Notes under the pieces: model-generated
Told to the model about the DNA's origin: nothing
The model's database searches: none
What the model saw: the letters and a program-made list of their open reading frames with translations, nothing else
Shown here: positions 44,606 to 56,400 of the stretch, in pieces
How positions within the stretch are numbered: the first letter of the stretch is position 1
How the letters are laid out: every line of letters begins with the position of its first letter
Assembly: GCA_030549495.1 (NCBI GenBank)
Contig: JAUIRK010000242.1
Location: forward strand, 62,001 to 126,000
Source of the DNA: Nectonema munidae
Taxonomy: Eukaryota > Nematomorpha > Nectonematoida > Nectonematidae
Direction: 5' to 3'
DNA length: 64,000 bases
Made by a program: the position numbers and the translations under genes

Positions 44606-45067
44606 ATACAATTAATTAGTTTACAACAAATTTTTAAATACTTGATGTACCAAATAAGAAAATAGAAGTCTTCCTAAATTTCCTTATATAGTTAGGCTCT
44701 CTATCGGTTCTAGATTTTCTATTAAAAAATAATTATGTATACAGAAATTTTTTTTTAGTTTCAAAATAACACAAGAAAATATACAATGTTACTACTAATA
44801 AAATAAGTTAAAAAAATTAAAATAAGAACAAAAAATCGTAAACTCTAATTTTCAAATAGTCACTCCTTGTGCACAAAATTAAAACTAAAAATATATCAAA
44901 TAAATAGTTTAAGTTAAGGTTTAATTAAGGAAAATATACTCTTAAAAATGATGTTTCAAGTAAAAGACATTAGGAAGCCATTTAAATATTAAGACATAAA
45001 GACAACTAAGCTGGCTTGCGGGCTTTGAATAGTGTTAAGAAAGTATTTTAGTCAGCATAAAATTTAA
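44606..45067. other. AT-rich stretch, nothing recognised
   Basis: A/T runs only, between the LINE tail and a MITE. Confidence 0.4.
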
Positions 45068-45168
45068 TTAACCGGTGTACCAAGAAATAATAATCGTCTG
45101 CTTAACATACAATATTCCATTGAAAAAAGCAGACGATTATTCTTCAAAATTCTGGTCCTCAAAGGGTT
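45068..45168. mobile_element. TTAA-type MITE, degraded copy E
   Basis: It starts TTAACCGGTG and contains TAATCGTCTGCTTAACATAC and its inverse, AAAGCAGACGATTATTC. It ends near TCTGGTCCTCAAAGGGTT without the closing TTAA. The inner inverted pair is exact over TAATCGTCTGCTT. Confidence 0.5.
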
Positions 45169-45339
45169 TCTTTTGCCATTTGTTGTACCTCTGATGTCAC
45201 AAACAAGAGATTTATAGTCAGAAATAAAGAAACACTTTCAAAATTGTGACTTTCGAGTTGGCATTGGGAAATATAATGAGCAAAAAAATTTGTTCAAAAA
45301 TTATAGGAGAACAGACAAAGGTATATGAGTCTATCCATC

Positions 45340-45467
45340 CAGATTATCTATATATTATATTATATATATGTTATAAATATGTTCGGTATGGTATATATTA
45401 TATTTATATATATATTCAAACAAAAAAATATATATAAAACAATAATGAAGTATATATATATATATGT
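45340..45467. repeat. TA-rich microsatellite
   Basis: Irregular (TA)n with interruptions, including a cleaner run at about 45451-45465. Confidence 0.8.
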
Positions 45468-45710
45468 CCTAAAAATTAAATAAAAGAAAACATATATACA
45501 AAAGTCGGCACATTATCTGAGTTTATAAAAAAGAATAAAGAGGTTTAGCGTTTAGTTAAAAATACATTTTTAATTGATTATTTAAAGTTAAATATTTTGG
45601 AAGTATCAAGCTTGTCAATAAAGTCATAATCTCTATTCAGCGTGAGTATTCTACTAAAATTAGATTTCTTATTAGGGCGTGAGTGAGTTTGATTTGATGC
45701 TGGTTTCGAT

Positions 45711-45820
45711 AACTCAAGGTCTTGGGTTCGATCCCACATCAAGCCTACTTTCTTCATAGTTCGATACAAGATGCGCAATTGTGTCTTCTCAATGAAAACA
45801 CCACACGGTACTTTTACCTT
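45711..45820 (+). mobile_element. SINE-like repeat, copy 1
   Basis: This 110-bp stretch matches 56002-56120 at roughly 80 per cent by eye. Shared words include TCTTGGGTTCGATCC, CATCAAGCCTACTTTC and GATGAAAACA, and both end in an ACCTTTACCT tail. GGTTCGATCC (45725-45734) fits the tRNA B box that drives RNA polymerase III. A weak A-box-like word is upstream (about 45674). A tRNA-derived SINE is the simplest reading. A LINE 3' tail is the alternative. Confidence 0.5.
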
Positions 45821-46039
45821 TATTCAATCTTGGAATGTGTAATTTATTATGTTGGCGGATTAAATAGTCATGTAATGACTAGTTTAGGACAAAAAAACAA
45901 AGAAAGAAATTTATTGAAGTGAGAAGAAACAACATTGATAATATGGTTTTAAATATGTACACACTCCCAAAAGCACACTAAAGGCCAATAAAAGCCGCTA
46001 AAACTTAAATGTATGTCAACCTATATTAAAAATAAAATC

Positions 46040-46640
46040 ATTCATATTAAAGTTTCGTATAGAAGGAAAAAGTCTAGATTTAGATTTATTAGTGCTGATA
46101 AAAAATCAGTGTATTTCATTTGTTTCAATAATATTACGGTTAGAAAAATTAATAAGTATAGAAATATCATCTGCGTAAACAAAATAATATACGTTTTTGT
46201 TCTTAATTTCATTATGTAAACCGTGTTAATATATATTATGAATAGTAAAAGCACAAATATTCATTCTTGAAGGACCCCAATATTTGGTACACATTTGACG
46301 TATGAATTAAATAGCAGATGGAAACCATAAAAAATCTTTCAGTTAGAAAAGTTTCAATTAATTTGATACAAGTAAAGCTGAGTTTGTATATTATAAAATT
46401 AGAGCATAGGAATGGAATCGAAAAAGAATCAAAAGCATTTTTTAAATCTAGAAAAATACCAGTCTTGCTTCTTTTCCCATAAAGTAATGACTTTGTTGAT
46501 AAAAATTGAGTGAAGTTTTTCTATCGAATGGAATTTACGGAAGCCAAACTGAGATGAAAATAAAATAATAGCATACAATTTGATCAAAGAAAGTTGGATG
46601 CTGCCCAAAAAAACAAGTATGGCCAAAAATTGCACCCATA
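46040..46640 (-). mobile_element. LINE reverse transcriptase remnant
   Basis: On the minus strand, 46560-46430 reads SSQFGFRKFHSIEKLHSIFI, then KKCF where LDLSKAFD is usual. Further on are GVLQE-IFVLLLFIIYIN (the GVPQGSILGPLLFLIYIND block) and LRTKTYIILF followed by TQM, in place of FADD. The order and spacing are those of a CR1/jockey-type polymerase. The catalytic aspartates are lost and frames shift, so it is an old fossil. Confidence 0.6.
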
Positions 46641-47300
46641 AGTTATTTATTTTATTGAAATAAATTCATTTTTACAACATAAATTTAGTGATAAATAAGT
46701 GTCAATATTCACTACCTTTGATACTATCTCTTGATAGTTTCTCTTAAGACTTTCTATTTTTAATGGTAGTTGTTTTTTTATATTTTATTGAATAATAAAA
46801 ATAGAAAGATGTAATCAAGAAAATACTATAATATATAAATGCATGTAGTTGTATATTGTACCAAAATTTTTAATTTTTTGCTGCAACCCATAATTTAAAA
46901 ATTTAAGAACAACTATTTTAATAAACAGTAAATTCCTCTTAAGTATCGAAAATTAATGTCTTTTAACTTATTTTTCAAACTTTTCTAAAATCTTTGAAAA
47001 AATACTTTTATTTCGTTTTCTGTTATACTAATTGATATATTCTGATTTGAACGGAGCTTGACATTTTTTCCCAAACTCCAAACATTTTCGCTTTGGTGTC
47101 CACCTTCCCAATTGAAGTCAAAAAAGAAAAGAATTAACATATGATTCAGCATTAATAATTTTTCTAAAATATTTATTAAATAAAAAATTTATTTATTAAT
47201 GTATATTTTTAGCAAGGTAGGCATATATGAGAATAATATTACAGGATACATAATTATAATCTTTAAAATGCTTTGTGTTTTATTATTAAAATTTTACTCT
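46641..47300. other. AT-rich flank upstream of PRPF38A
   Basis: This must contain the PRPF38A promoter and 5' untranslated region. No core promoter motif stands out. Confidence 0.4.
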
Positions 47301-47309
47301 ATGTGAAAA

Positions 47310-47439
47310 ATGGCGAATAGGACTCCAAAAGATGTTGGATCAGTAAAGGGGACTAATCCACAATTTTTGATAGAAAAGATTGCAAGAGCTAGGATATATG
47401 AAACCTTATATTGGAAACAACATTGTTTTGCATTAACAG
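47310..47439 (+). CDS. PRPF38A: PRPF38A exon 1
   Basis: It encodes MANRTPKDVGSVKGTNPQFL to CFALT plus one base, then the donor gtatat. The start is fixed by the invariant MANRT of the family. Confidence 0.95.
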
Positions 47440-50400
47440 GTATATTATATATTATTCAGTCTAGAAAAAGTTATACAATCAAATTAAAATGTATGCCATG
47501 AATTTCAACTCTTTATAGTTTTGAAAATTCTAATTTTTAAGTAAAGAATTTTCTGATGAAAATACATTATTCTAATGGTTTATCAAATTTAGCTTTTATG
47601 GAAGCAACATACTATGTTAATAATTTTTTTTTTAAAAATATATCTGTTTTCTTGTGACTCATTTATATTTACGTTATTTGATTAGTCGTGAAAAGAAAAA
47701 AATTACAACATTTTTCTACTTTCAGAAGTGCCAGAAATGGTGTTATAGAAAGGCCTTGAAATAGGTCTAAAAAGCAGGTATATTTTTGAAAAAAAAATTA
47801 CTAGCATAGAAGTTTGTTTACAAAAAGCTAAACTTGATAAACCATTAGAATAATGTTTTTCATCAGAAAATTCTTTACTTAAAAATTAGAATTTTTAAGT
47901 TTTTTGGCCCTTCTGAAAGTACAAAAATGTATTTTTTTTTTCACAACTAATCAAATAACGTAAGGGGTCGTTCACAATTGACGTCAACCTTTTTTTTTGA
48001 TAAATTTCAACCCCTCCCCCACCCTGATGTCAACTTTTAGATATATCATCACTTAACAAAATCGACTTATATCAACTTTGGCCCCCCCCCCCCCCCCGTT
48101 TTAGTTGACATCAATTGTGAACGACCCCTAAATATAAATGAGTCACAAGAAATCCCTTCCTTACATTCTTCCACAAAAGCCTTTTCCTCTGTTTTCTGAT
48201 TGACTTGGGTTAAAAAAGACTCAGAGAATCGAAATATTTCCTTTAATAAAGTTATGTCATACCATTGTTGTTCATGCCCCCTATATCATTAACTTTAAAT
48301 TACCTAAATTAAACATCTGAGCTATAACATTCCTCTTTAGATGTTCGAAATACCCTAATGTCTTTTATAGAATCACTACTTTTAATTTTTTGACAGTATA
48401 TTTTGTTTTTTTAATAGTTATATTATTTAGGTTGATTTTATAATATTTATTTTATTACGTTTATCATTACCTCAAATTTTTTGATGTTTTTATTTTTAGC
48501 CGAACTTTTGGTTGAAAAAGCTGTAGAACTGAAATGTATTGGGGGATCAGTTAGTGAATTGATGAAGCCTTCTGATTTCCTTTGCCTCACTTTGAAACTT
48601 TTGCAAATTCAACCTGAAAAAGATATCATAATTGAATTTATCAAAAATGAAGATTTCAAGTATTTCTTAAATTATGATTTCTGATCAGGAACCTAATAAT
48701 TTTCGTTTCTAGAAGTTTCGTATTTTTAGTTTTTTTTGGAAAGTCAAAAATCTTGAAATTAAAATGATATGGAATTTTAAGCTTGAGTAATGATTAGAAT
48801 ATTTTTTCGTGATTCAACTTATTTTTTTAAAAATTCTCAGTTTTCGGATTTTTAGATCTTTCAATAAACTAACCTTGTTAAAATTTCTGACATATAAAAA
48901 TATCTGATATTGGGTATATATTTAGAAATTTGAAAAATATTCTTCCAATGTTACTTGATTACGAAAGAGTTTTTTGTTGTTTCCCTTTTTATCACAAAAT
49001 TAAGTACTAAAAGCGTTCATTCCGTTCTTTAAAATGTTACTGTAACAGTTAGAAATAAAGTTGACATTTTTGAATTTATTATTTTTATATATTTTTCCAA
49101 GTTTTTTAGTAAAATATTCCTTGTCAAATTTTTTTTCGATGCATTGTGGCGCTTGTTCTAGATTTAGCTCCTTGTTGATCTCTGATTTACGCTACGGTAT
49201 AAACCTTTGAAAAAATATTTTTGAAGTATATTTATATTGAGTGTAGAAAAAAATTAATCTTACTCAAATTAGAGTTAGATAAGATAAGAAAATGTGGAGC
49301 AATTTTAAGAAAAAACTAAAATTTATATTCGTAAGATGTTTTTTTATTTTGAGGTCTTTTTAATTAATGACATCATAAATCTTTTAGAACTAAAAAATTT
49401 TAAGTAATTTTATTAAACAATTAAAACAAAAAATACTCAAAATCAAATATAAACTCTTGAGATATCTTGTGAATAAGATATTTTATAACGTGAACTCCCG
49501 GTTGAGGGAAAACAGTAAATTTAAAAAACATTAAGCAATAATAAAACATTTTTGTTGAACTTGTTAAACTAAACAATTGGTTGGAACTAGAAATGTAGCT
49601 ATTGATTTGTAAGTATAATTGCAAGCGCTTCCTTTTGAAGAAGCCAAATGAAGACATTAAAATATCTTTGTTTTTTATCGCCTAATGCATGCAAATATTT
49701 TTAATTGTATAAATCTTCATTTTTCTTTTACATAGATATCTTCGCGCTATAGGCGCTTTTTATATTCGTCTCACTTCCACTTCAGTTGACTGTTACAAGT
49801 ATTTAGAGCCACTGTACAACGACTTCAGAAAGCTGAGAAAATTAAATGCTGACGGAAGTATGTGTATTCCTTTCTGTCTTTAAATATCGCTTTGTTTATC
49901 CTTTGAAAACTTTGTTTTAACACGAGAAAATCCGTGGAGTCATCGCATAGAACCTTATTTTCTCAGCCTGATTGGAAATAGTTTTCAAGTACTTACAAAA
50001 ATGCAACTGCAAATGAGTTTAAAATATATTCAATGCCAACTCTTACTCGCGGCTTCAAATAATGAAGGACCATTTCATATACTTACAAAATTGCAACTTA
50101 TTTTGTTCCTTAAAAAATGATTTTTTAATACTTGTAAATTCAACTTTAACTTCTAAAGTTTATTAAATACCGTCTTCGTAATCTTGCATAGAACCCTTAC
50201 CTTTTTTCAACAAAGAAAATATTATTTTTTACATTTTTTTGAGAATTTAGGTTAAATATAAAAAATCTGAGAATAAAAATTTTATTGAACCCTTGAAAGA
50301 TAAAGTTTGAAAAACAAATGGCTTTACATTCAGAGTTGCAGAGTTTGGGGAAAATATTCGACTGCAAAAGTACCAACAATAACCCCACTCCGAATACTTA

Positions 50401-53400
50401 CAAACTCCGAATAGGACTCCAAATACCTACAAATTTAAAATATTCAAACCAAACTCTTACTTTTTTAATAAGAAAGGCTAAAATATGATTCCACAAATTA
50501 AACTCTATTTTTTCAATTTTTATTCATTTCAGAAAAATTGTTTTTAATATATAAAAAAACGGACTCCTGAATTTTATTAGTTACAGACTTTTGCAAACTT
50601 ACTTTATTCTTAGGTTTGCTCATCTTTGTGATGGCATCATACCCAACCAATTAGCTTTTTTATGTTAAAAAAATCGGTTTTTTTCTGGTGTTAAAACAGT
50701 TGATCCTATATTAGCGATAAATTATCGTTTTCTCATATATATATATATATACTGTTAACTCCGCCAAGCGCACTCTTCATAAGTTGAATTCCTCTTTTAT
50801 GATGCAAGATATCAGCGGTTTAGACATATTTTGTGTGAAAATCCAAATTTCTCAATTCTAACTAATTTTGAATTTGAAACACCTTAATAATAATATTTAA
50901 CATTCTTTGAGTGCAATTTTAATTTTTTTTCTGAGAATGTCGGTCTCACTAATATATTTGATGTTATACCAAAATATATGTTTAAATGAAATGTTTTAAA
51001 TTACCTTAGAAGAAACACTTTATTGTCAAAGAAGCAAATGCATATATTTTATGTATTTAACAAAGTAATATATTAATTATATAAAAATTGTTAAAATCGA
51101 TATTTCTTTTTCATCTTTTTGCATTACTTTTCTCGTGTATTTTATTAGCCTATTCCCTTACATACATGGATGTATTCATTGACGAGTTGTTGCATGAAGA
51201 GCGCGTTTGTGACATTATCCTTCCACGTATTTCAGTATTTTTTGTCATTATTTATTTTCTTACTTCCTTTGAAAAACTTTGTCAACTTTATTTTTGTTAA
51301 CTGAATACGTAGTTAACACAAGTAAAATACACACATATGTATTAGGGGTATCAAAATTTTATGACGCTATACCACCTCATATCATATTTTGTGAAAAAAT
51401 ATTGGAGTTTTTCTTTTTGCCTAAGATCTGGACTTTTTTGCCACTGATGAAATCACAGTCTGCTTCAGCTGTCTGCCGACACTTTGGTATCAGAATGAAA
51501 GCAAGCAAAGTAGAAATTGCCCTTTAATTCCATCTTGCATTAATGAGAACAGGAAATGATTGGAAATTCATCTTTGGGAATCCTTCTTTACTTTTGAAAA
51601 TCATGTAGCATGATATTATTAAGTGATCAAGGAAATCCATGTCTTCTTGCCACCGATCCTGTTTTTCCTTCTTTTGTGGTTTTCCAGTATTCTCGATTGA
51701 TTTCCTGGGTCTTATTCTAAGATATAGATTAAAATTAATAAGATATTATTCTGAGAAGCCTAAAGGCGTCTCATGTTAGGTAGTTGTACTCTATTGTCCG
51801 TGACGGCTTATTCATTATGTTCGCATCTGTCCTATATATCTATAGGATGATCCTCTAACCGCAACCTGAGGATGTTGCCCTGTCTTATTTACCAGCTTAT
51901 TCACCATTGCTAGTTTACAAACACCAGCCAGAATTATAAAACATTTAGAGCTAACAAATCACCGTTACTTCGTGAGTATCTTCATAAAATTGATCTAAAA
52001 ACATACGAATCCACTAATGTCCACTTTGCAATCAACACATATACAACACAGCACCTCTTTCAACTGCCCAGCAATCTTTTCCATCACTTCATTTATATCC
52101 ATTGCATTCTCTTCATCATTTATGTAAAATTCCAACGCATAATCTATAGCTTTTTACCGGGAGTTTACTGTATAAACTTTAGACATCAAAACTAACAAAA
52201 TTTCATTCACTTCGTTTTGTCCATCTAATTTTGTTGATTAAATCTGTAGTATTTTTCAAATGATTCTCTGAATTAACAACATATTTATCAAAAACATTTG
52301 CTATAAATTTTAAAACAAAATATGAGTATGATCCAGTGGAATTTAGTATAGGTCTAAGGCAGCGTTTTTCAAACTTTTTTTACTGCGACCCATAGCAAGA
52401 ACCACAGTTTTCATCGCGACCCATAATACTTAGGTGTAATAAGACAAACTCTGATCACTACGTTCATTTATTCAACATCGACTATTTATATGTTCTTTCT
52501 TTTTTGTCACGACCCATTTTATTTTTCACGCGACCCACTGATAGGTCGGTACCCACAGTTTGAAAAACGCTTGTCTAACGGACTCACCCGTTTTGCGTAT
52601 TTTTAGCAAGCCGTACATTTTGGAGATTTTAGTAGACATTCCTGTTTTGATAACATCAAAAAAAGAAGAATCAATTAATTTTTTCTTTTTCAAACCAAAC
52701 AATTTACTTCTAAAATTTCATTCTTCTTAAAATCACTGGTTGAGAGTTTTCTATACGACTCTGTTTTCGATATAATATCATGCATATTTTTAACAGTATC
52801 ATCTCTATTTAAAATCATCCTAACCCCGGTTGCAATATTGAATAAAGCGTGCTTTAAATGTATTTTCATAATATGTCAATTATGACATATATAATTATTA
52901 TGGTTTATATATATACATTGTTCCTATATATATTTTTTTAAACAAAACCGTGGTATTCATTATATATTTTGAATATTTAATTACAATATACACTTGTTGA
53001 AATCCGTTAAGTTTTTGAGATATAACTTCAAATTTTTCTACTTCTAAACGGATGTAGATAAAATTCAAGCGATTTTAAATAGCCACCTTCCACATCCCAT
53101 TTTGAAAATATTAATTTGACAAACTTGATCTCTTGTCTTCTCAACAACTCAATTGAAACAGTGCTCATTTACTTATTTACTGACTGACATTTTATTAGTA
53201 TTGATTTTAATGTTTTATGCAAGTTAAATCTTTTTTTAAAACTATAATTACCGTTAGCACAATATTTTTATTTTCTTCTAAGACTTATTTTGTGGACTTG
53301 AAAACGTTGTGCATCAACCCTGAAACAAATTGTGCAATAAACTTCCTGTTTCCATTTTTACTTTTGTTTGCCCAATCCATGTGTTCAATAAGGGATAGTT

Positions 53401-56400
53401 AGATGATTCCTTGTTGTCCGCTTTTAAGCGGAATATGTTTTAAAATAATACATAACAATATTATTGTAATCTTTCCTTGCGTTTATTCATTAGAAACGAG
53501 AATTTTTGGAAGAAAATGAAACATTGGAGCCTCGTCAAAGTATTCTCGATAATTTAGATATGGAAGATGGCGAAGTTTTAGAAACAAGGAATGACGTAAG
53601 ACTCGCATATACCCAGATATTTTTCTTTTATTAAAATCTCTTTAGATCGATCAGCTGAGTCTTTTTTTGATTCCTTGTTATTACTTTAAATTTGGTTTGT
53701 ATTTCAGTTCAAAAATGCGAGTATTATCCAAGTACATAAATTTTCAAAAACTTTAACGAAACAAACTCACATTTTCCTTTTTTTGATCTATGCAATTTGA
53801 AATAACTCTGTGTAAACCAATTGTGTGGATGACCAAAATATGGCCCGCGATAGATTTTTGGCCAATATCTGGTCCTTGATTCGATTACAGTTTGCCACCC
53901 CTGTCGAGAATTTAATGTCTATTACGTTTATTATTGAAATAAATGAAAGTGAAAACAGTTTTCAAATTATAAATTGTAACATTTCTTTGCAAACTTAAAA
54001 TATTTAAGGTTTTATTGCATGATTTTGCAATGCATATTTGACAATTAAAGAAATTCGGATACGTGAATACTTTCATAGAATTAGCAGTAAGCTTACATTG
54101 AGATTAGCTAGTATAAATCTAGCATCTCTACTAGGAAAAAGTACAGAATGTGCAAACATGCTTAGTAGAAGGAATGTAGCGATTGCAGGGTTGCAAGAGT
54201 TGAGGTACAAAAATGAGGCTACCGAAATTGTTAGAGGCAATGAGGAAGATTACAAGTTATACTGGAGTGGGAATAAAAACAAACGGGGAGGAGTTGGATT
54301 TATGGTAAACTCGAGGTGGGCACAAAAAGTTATAGCTAAGGAACATGTGAGTGATAGGATAATAGTTATTGAAGTAGCTGTTGGAGATGAAGTTGTAACT
54401 GTGCTATCTGTTTACGCACCACAGAGCGGTCTGGAAATGGAAGAAAAAGAATCCTTTTACGCAAGTTTGAGTAGAGTGATACTGAAGGTGCAAGGAAAGT
54501 GTGTCATTTTAGGTGACTTTAATGGGCATGTTGGAAAAGATTGCCACGGTTATGAAGATGTTCATGGTGGTTTGGGCTTTGGAACAAGAAATGCTGACCG
54601 AGAAAGATTGCTGTATTTGGCTGATAGCTTCCAATGGAAGATTGCAAACACTTGGTTTAAGAAAGATGTGGAAAAATTAATTACCTATGAGTCCGGGGGT
54701 CATAAAACAGTGATTGACTATATTATTGTTAGAAAAAATGAAAAAGTCAAAAACATTAAGGCAATCCCAGGTAAAATGATCTTTTCACAACATCATTTTT
54801 TGACAATCGATAATGAAAAATCAATTAGGCAATCAAAAATTGAAAAGAAGCGTGATCAAGACATGGAAGTTGAAAGATGTCAAAGTACAAGAAGCGATGA
54901 TAGAAAGTGCTAAAAGTCGCGTTGACAAAAATGCTAAATGGGATGAAATCATGCTGGATGTATCAAAAATGAAAGAAGTTTGTGGAAAATCTAAAAAATG
55001 TGTAAAGAAAGCAACATGGTGGTAGAATTAAGAAAATGTCAAAAACGCGGTGAAAGAAAAGAAGGAAAAATACCATTCATGGAGAAAGGAAAGAACTGAA
55101 GAAGCCAGGAAGTTGTATGCATTTCATAGGAACCAAGCAAAGAGGGTGATTGCAAAAGCGATGCACGATGAAGCTACTGAAGAAGCAAAACAGATGAATG
55201 TGGAAAAAATGATGAGAGATGTGCTTCGCATGGTCATAACAAGTGCCATAAACAAGAATGACGTTGTAGGAAATCCTTGCATGAAAGATCGAAGTGTTGA
55301 ATTGAAGCTACGCTTGTCTGATAGGTTGGATCTATGGAAGGATTATTGCGAAGATTTGTTAAATAATGGGACGAAAAGTTGCAAGCTGAGCCAAATGAAG
55401 GACCCGTATATCAAATAACTGCTGAGGAAGTTCAACAAGCTTTGTTAATGAAGAAGAATAAGGCACCTGGCCCTAGTGGTGTACCGATAGAAGTTCTACA
55501 ATTGTGTGGATTAGAAAATGAATTGGCCAGAGTAGGTAATGACATGCTGCAAGGAAGTAGGATGCCTGGAAGTTGGAGAAAAAGTTTTTTGATACCAAAC
55601 TATAAAAGCAAAGGCGAATATAAAGAGTGTTATAATTACACTCTATTTTTTTTATTTTCACTGTAAACTGCTGTAGTGTCCGAAATAAGAAGCATTTCAA
55701 TGCTCCTTAATGCTTCGTATTCTTCAATAAGCTCATGCATTCATTAAACTTGTCTTTAACTGATCCTCTTTTACACGTTAAATTCTAAGGTAAAAGAATC
55801 TTTTAGAATAGTTTGAACCAGTATTTTTCCCAAACTTTTCCAACCTAACGCCCCATTAGAATACATTAGAGTTTCAAGGATTTTTCTTTTTTTGTCCCCT
55901 TATATCTTACTTATAAAATATATTATGTTTCGGAATAAAAAAATGCATAAATGTGAATCTTAAGGTTGCTGGTTATCTTCTAGGTTTAAAGGTAAGAGGG
56001 GGACTCCAAGTCTTGGGTTCGATCCTGCATCAAGCCTACTTTCCTCATATTTCGGTACAAGCGGCACAATTGTGCCTTCTCGATGAAAACAGCGAACGGT
56101 ACCTTTACCTACCTTACCTTAAATGCTCTGTTTGATATTACTGAAATAAACTATGATATCACCATTCTCACCTCATCTTTACGCGTTCTTTCATTACTTA
56201 AAATGTCTTTACAGCACTTATTCCATTTTCTATCTTCAATAAAAGATCAAAAATAATTTGTTCACTTTCGAATAGTGGGAAGAGCATTTAAACTATTTGT
56301 TTGTCTCTGTGTATAATTTTTTTGGCCGCATTATCCTGATTGGTAGAATTATTTAATCCTTCAACAACTAAATCTTTGTACTCAAGTATATTCGGTTGGC

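Noticed and set aside
45246-45437. Open frame ending in repeated Tyr-Ile codons
   Set aside because: It arises from a TA microsatellite.
51279-51527. Helix-turn-helix-like SASAVCRHFGI segment, possibly CENP-B or pogo-type
   Set aside because: One short similarity only, with no catalytic domain or ends. Kept as a remark in the intron entry.
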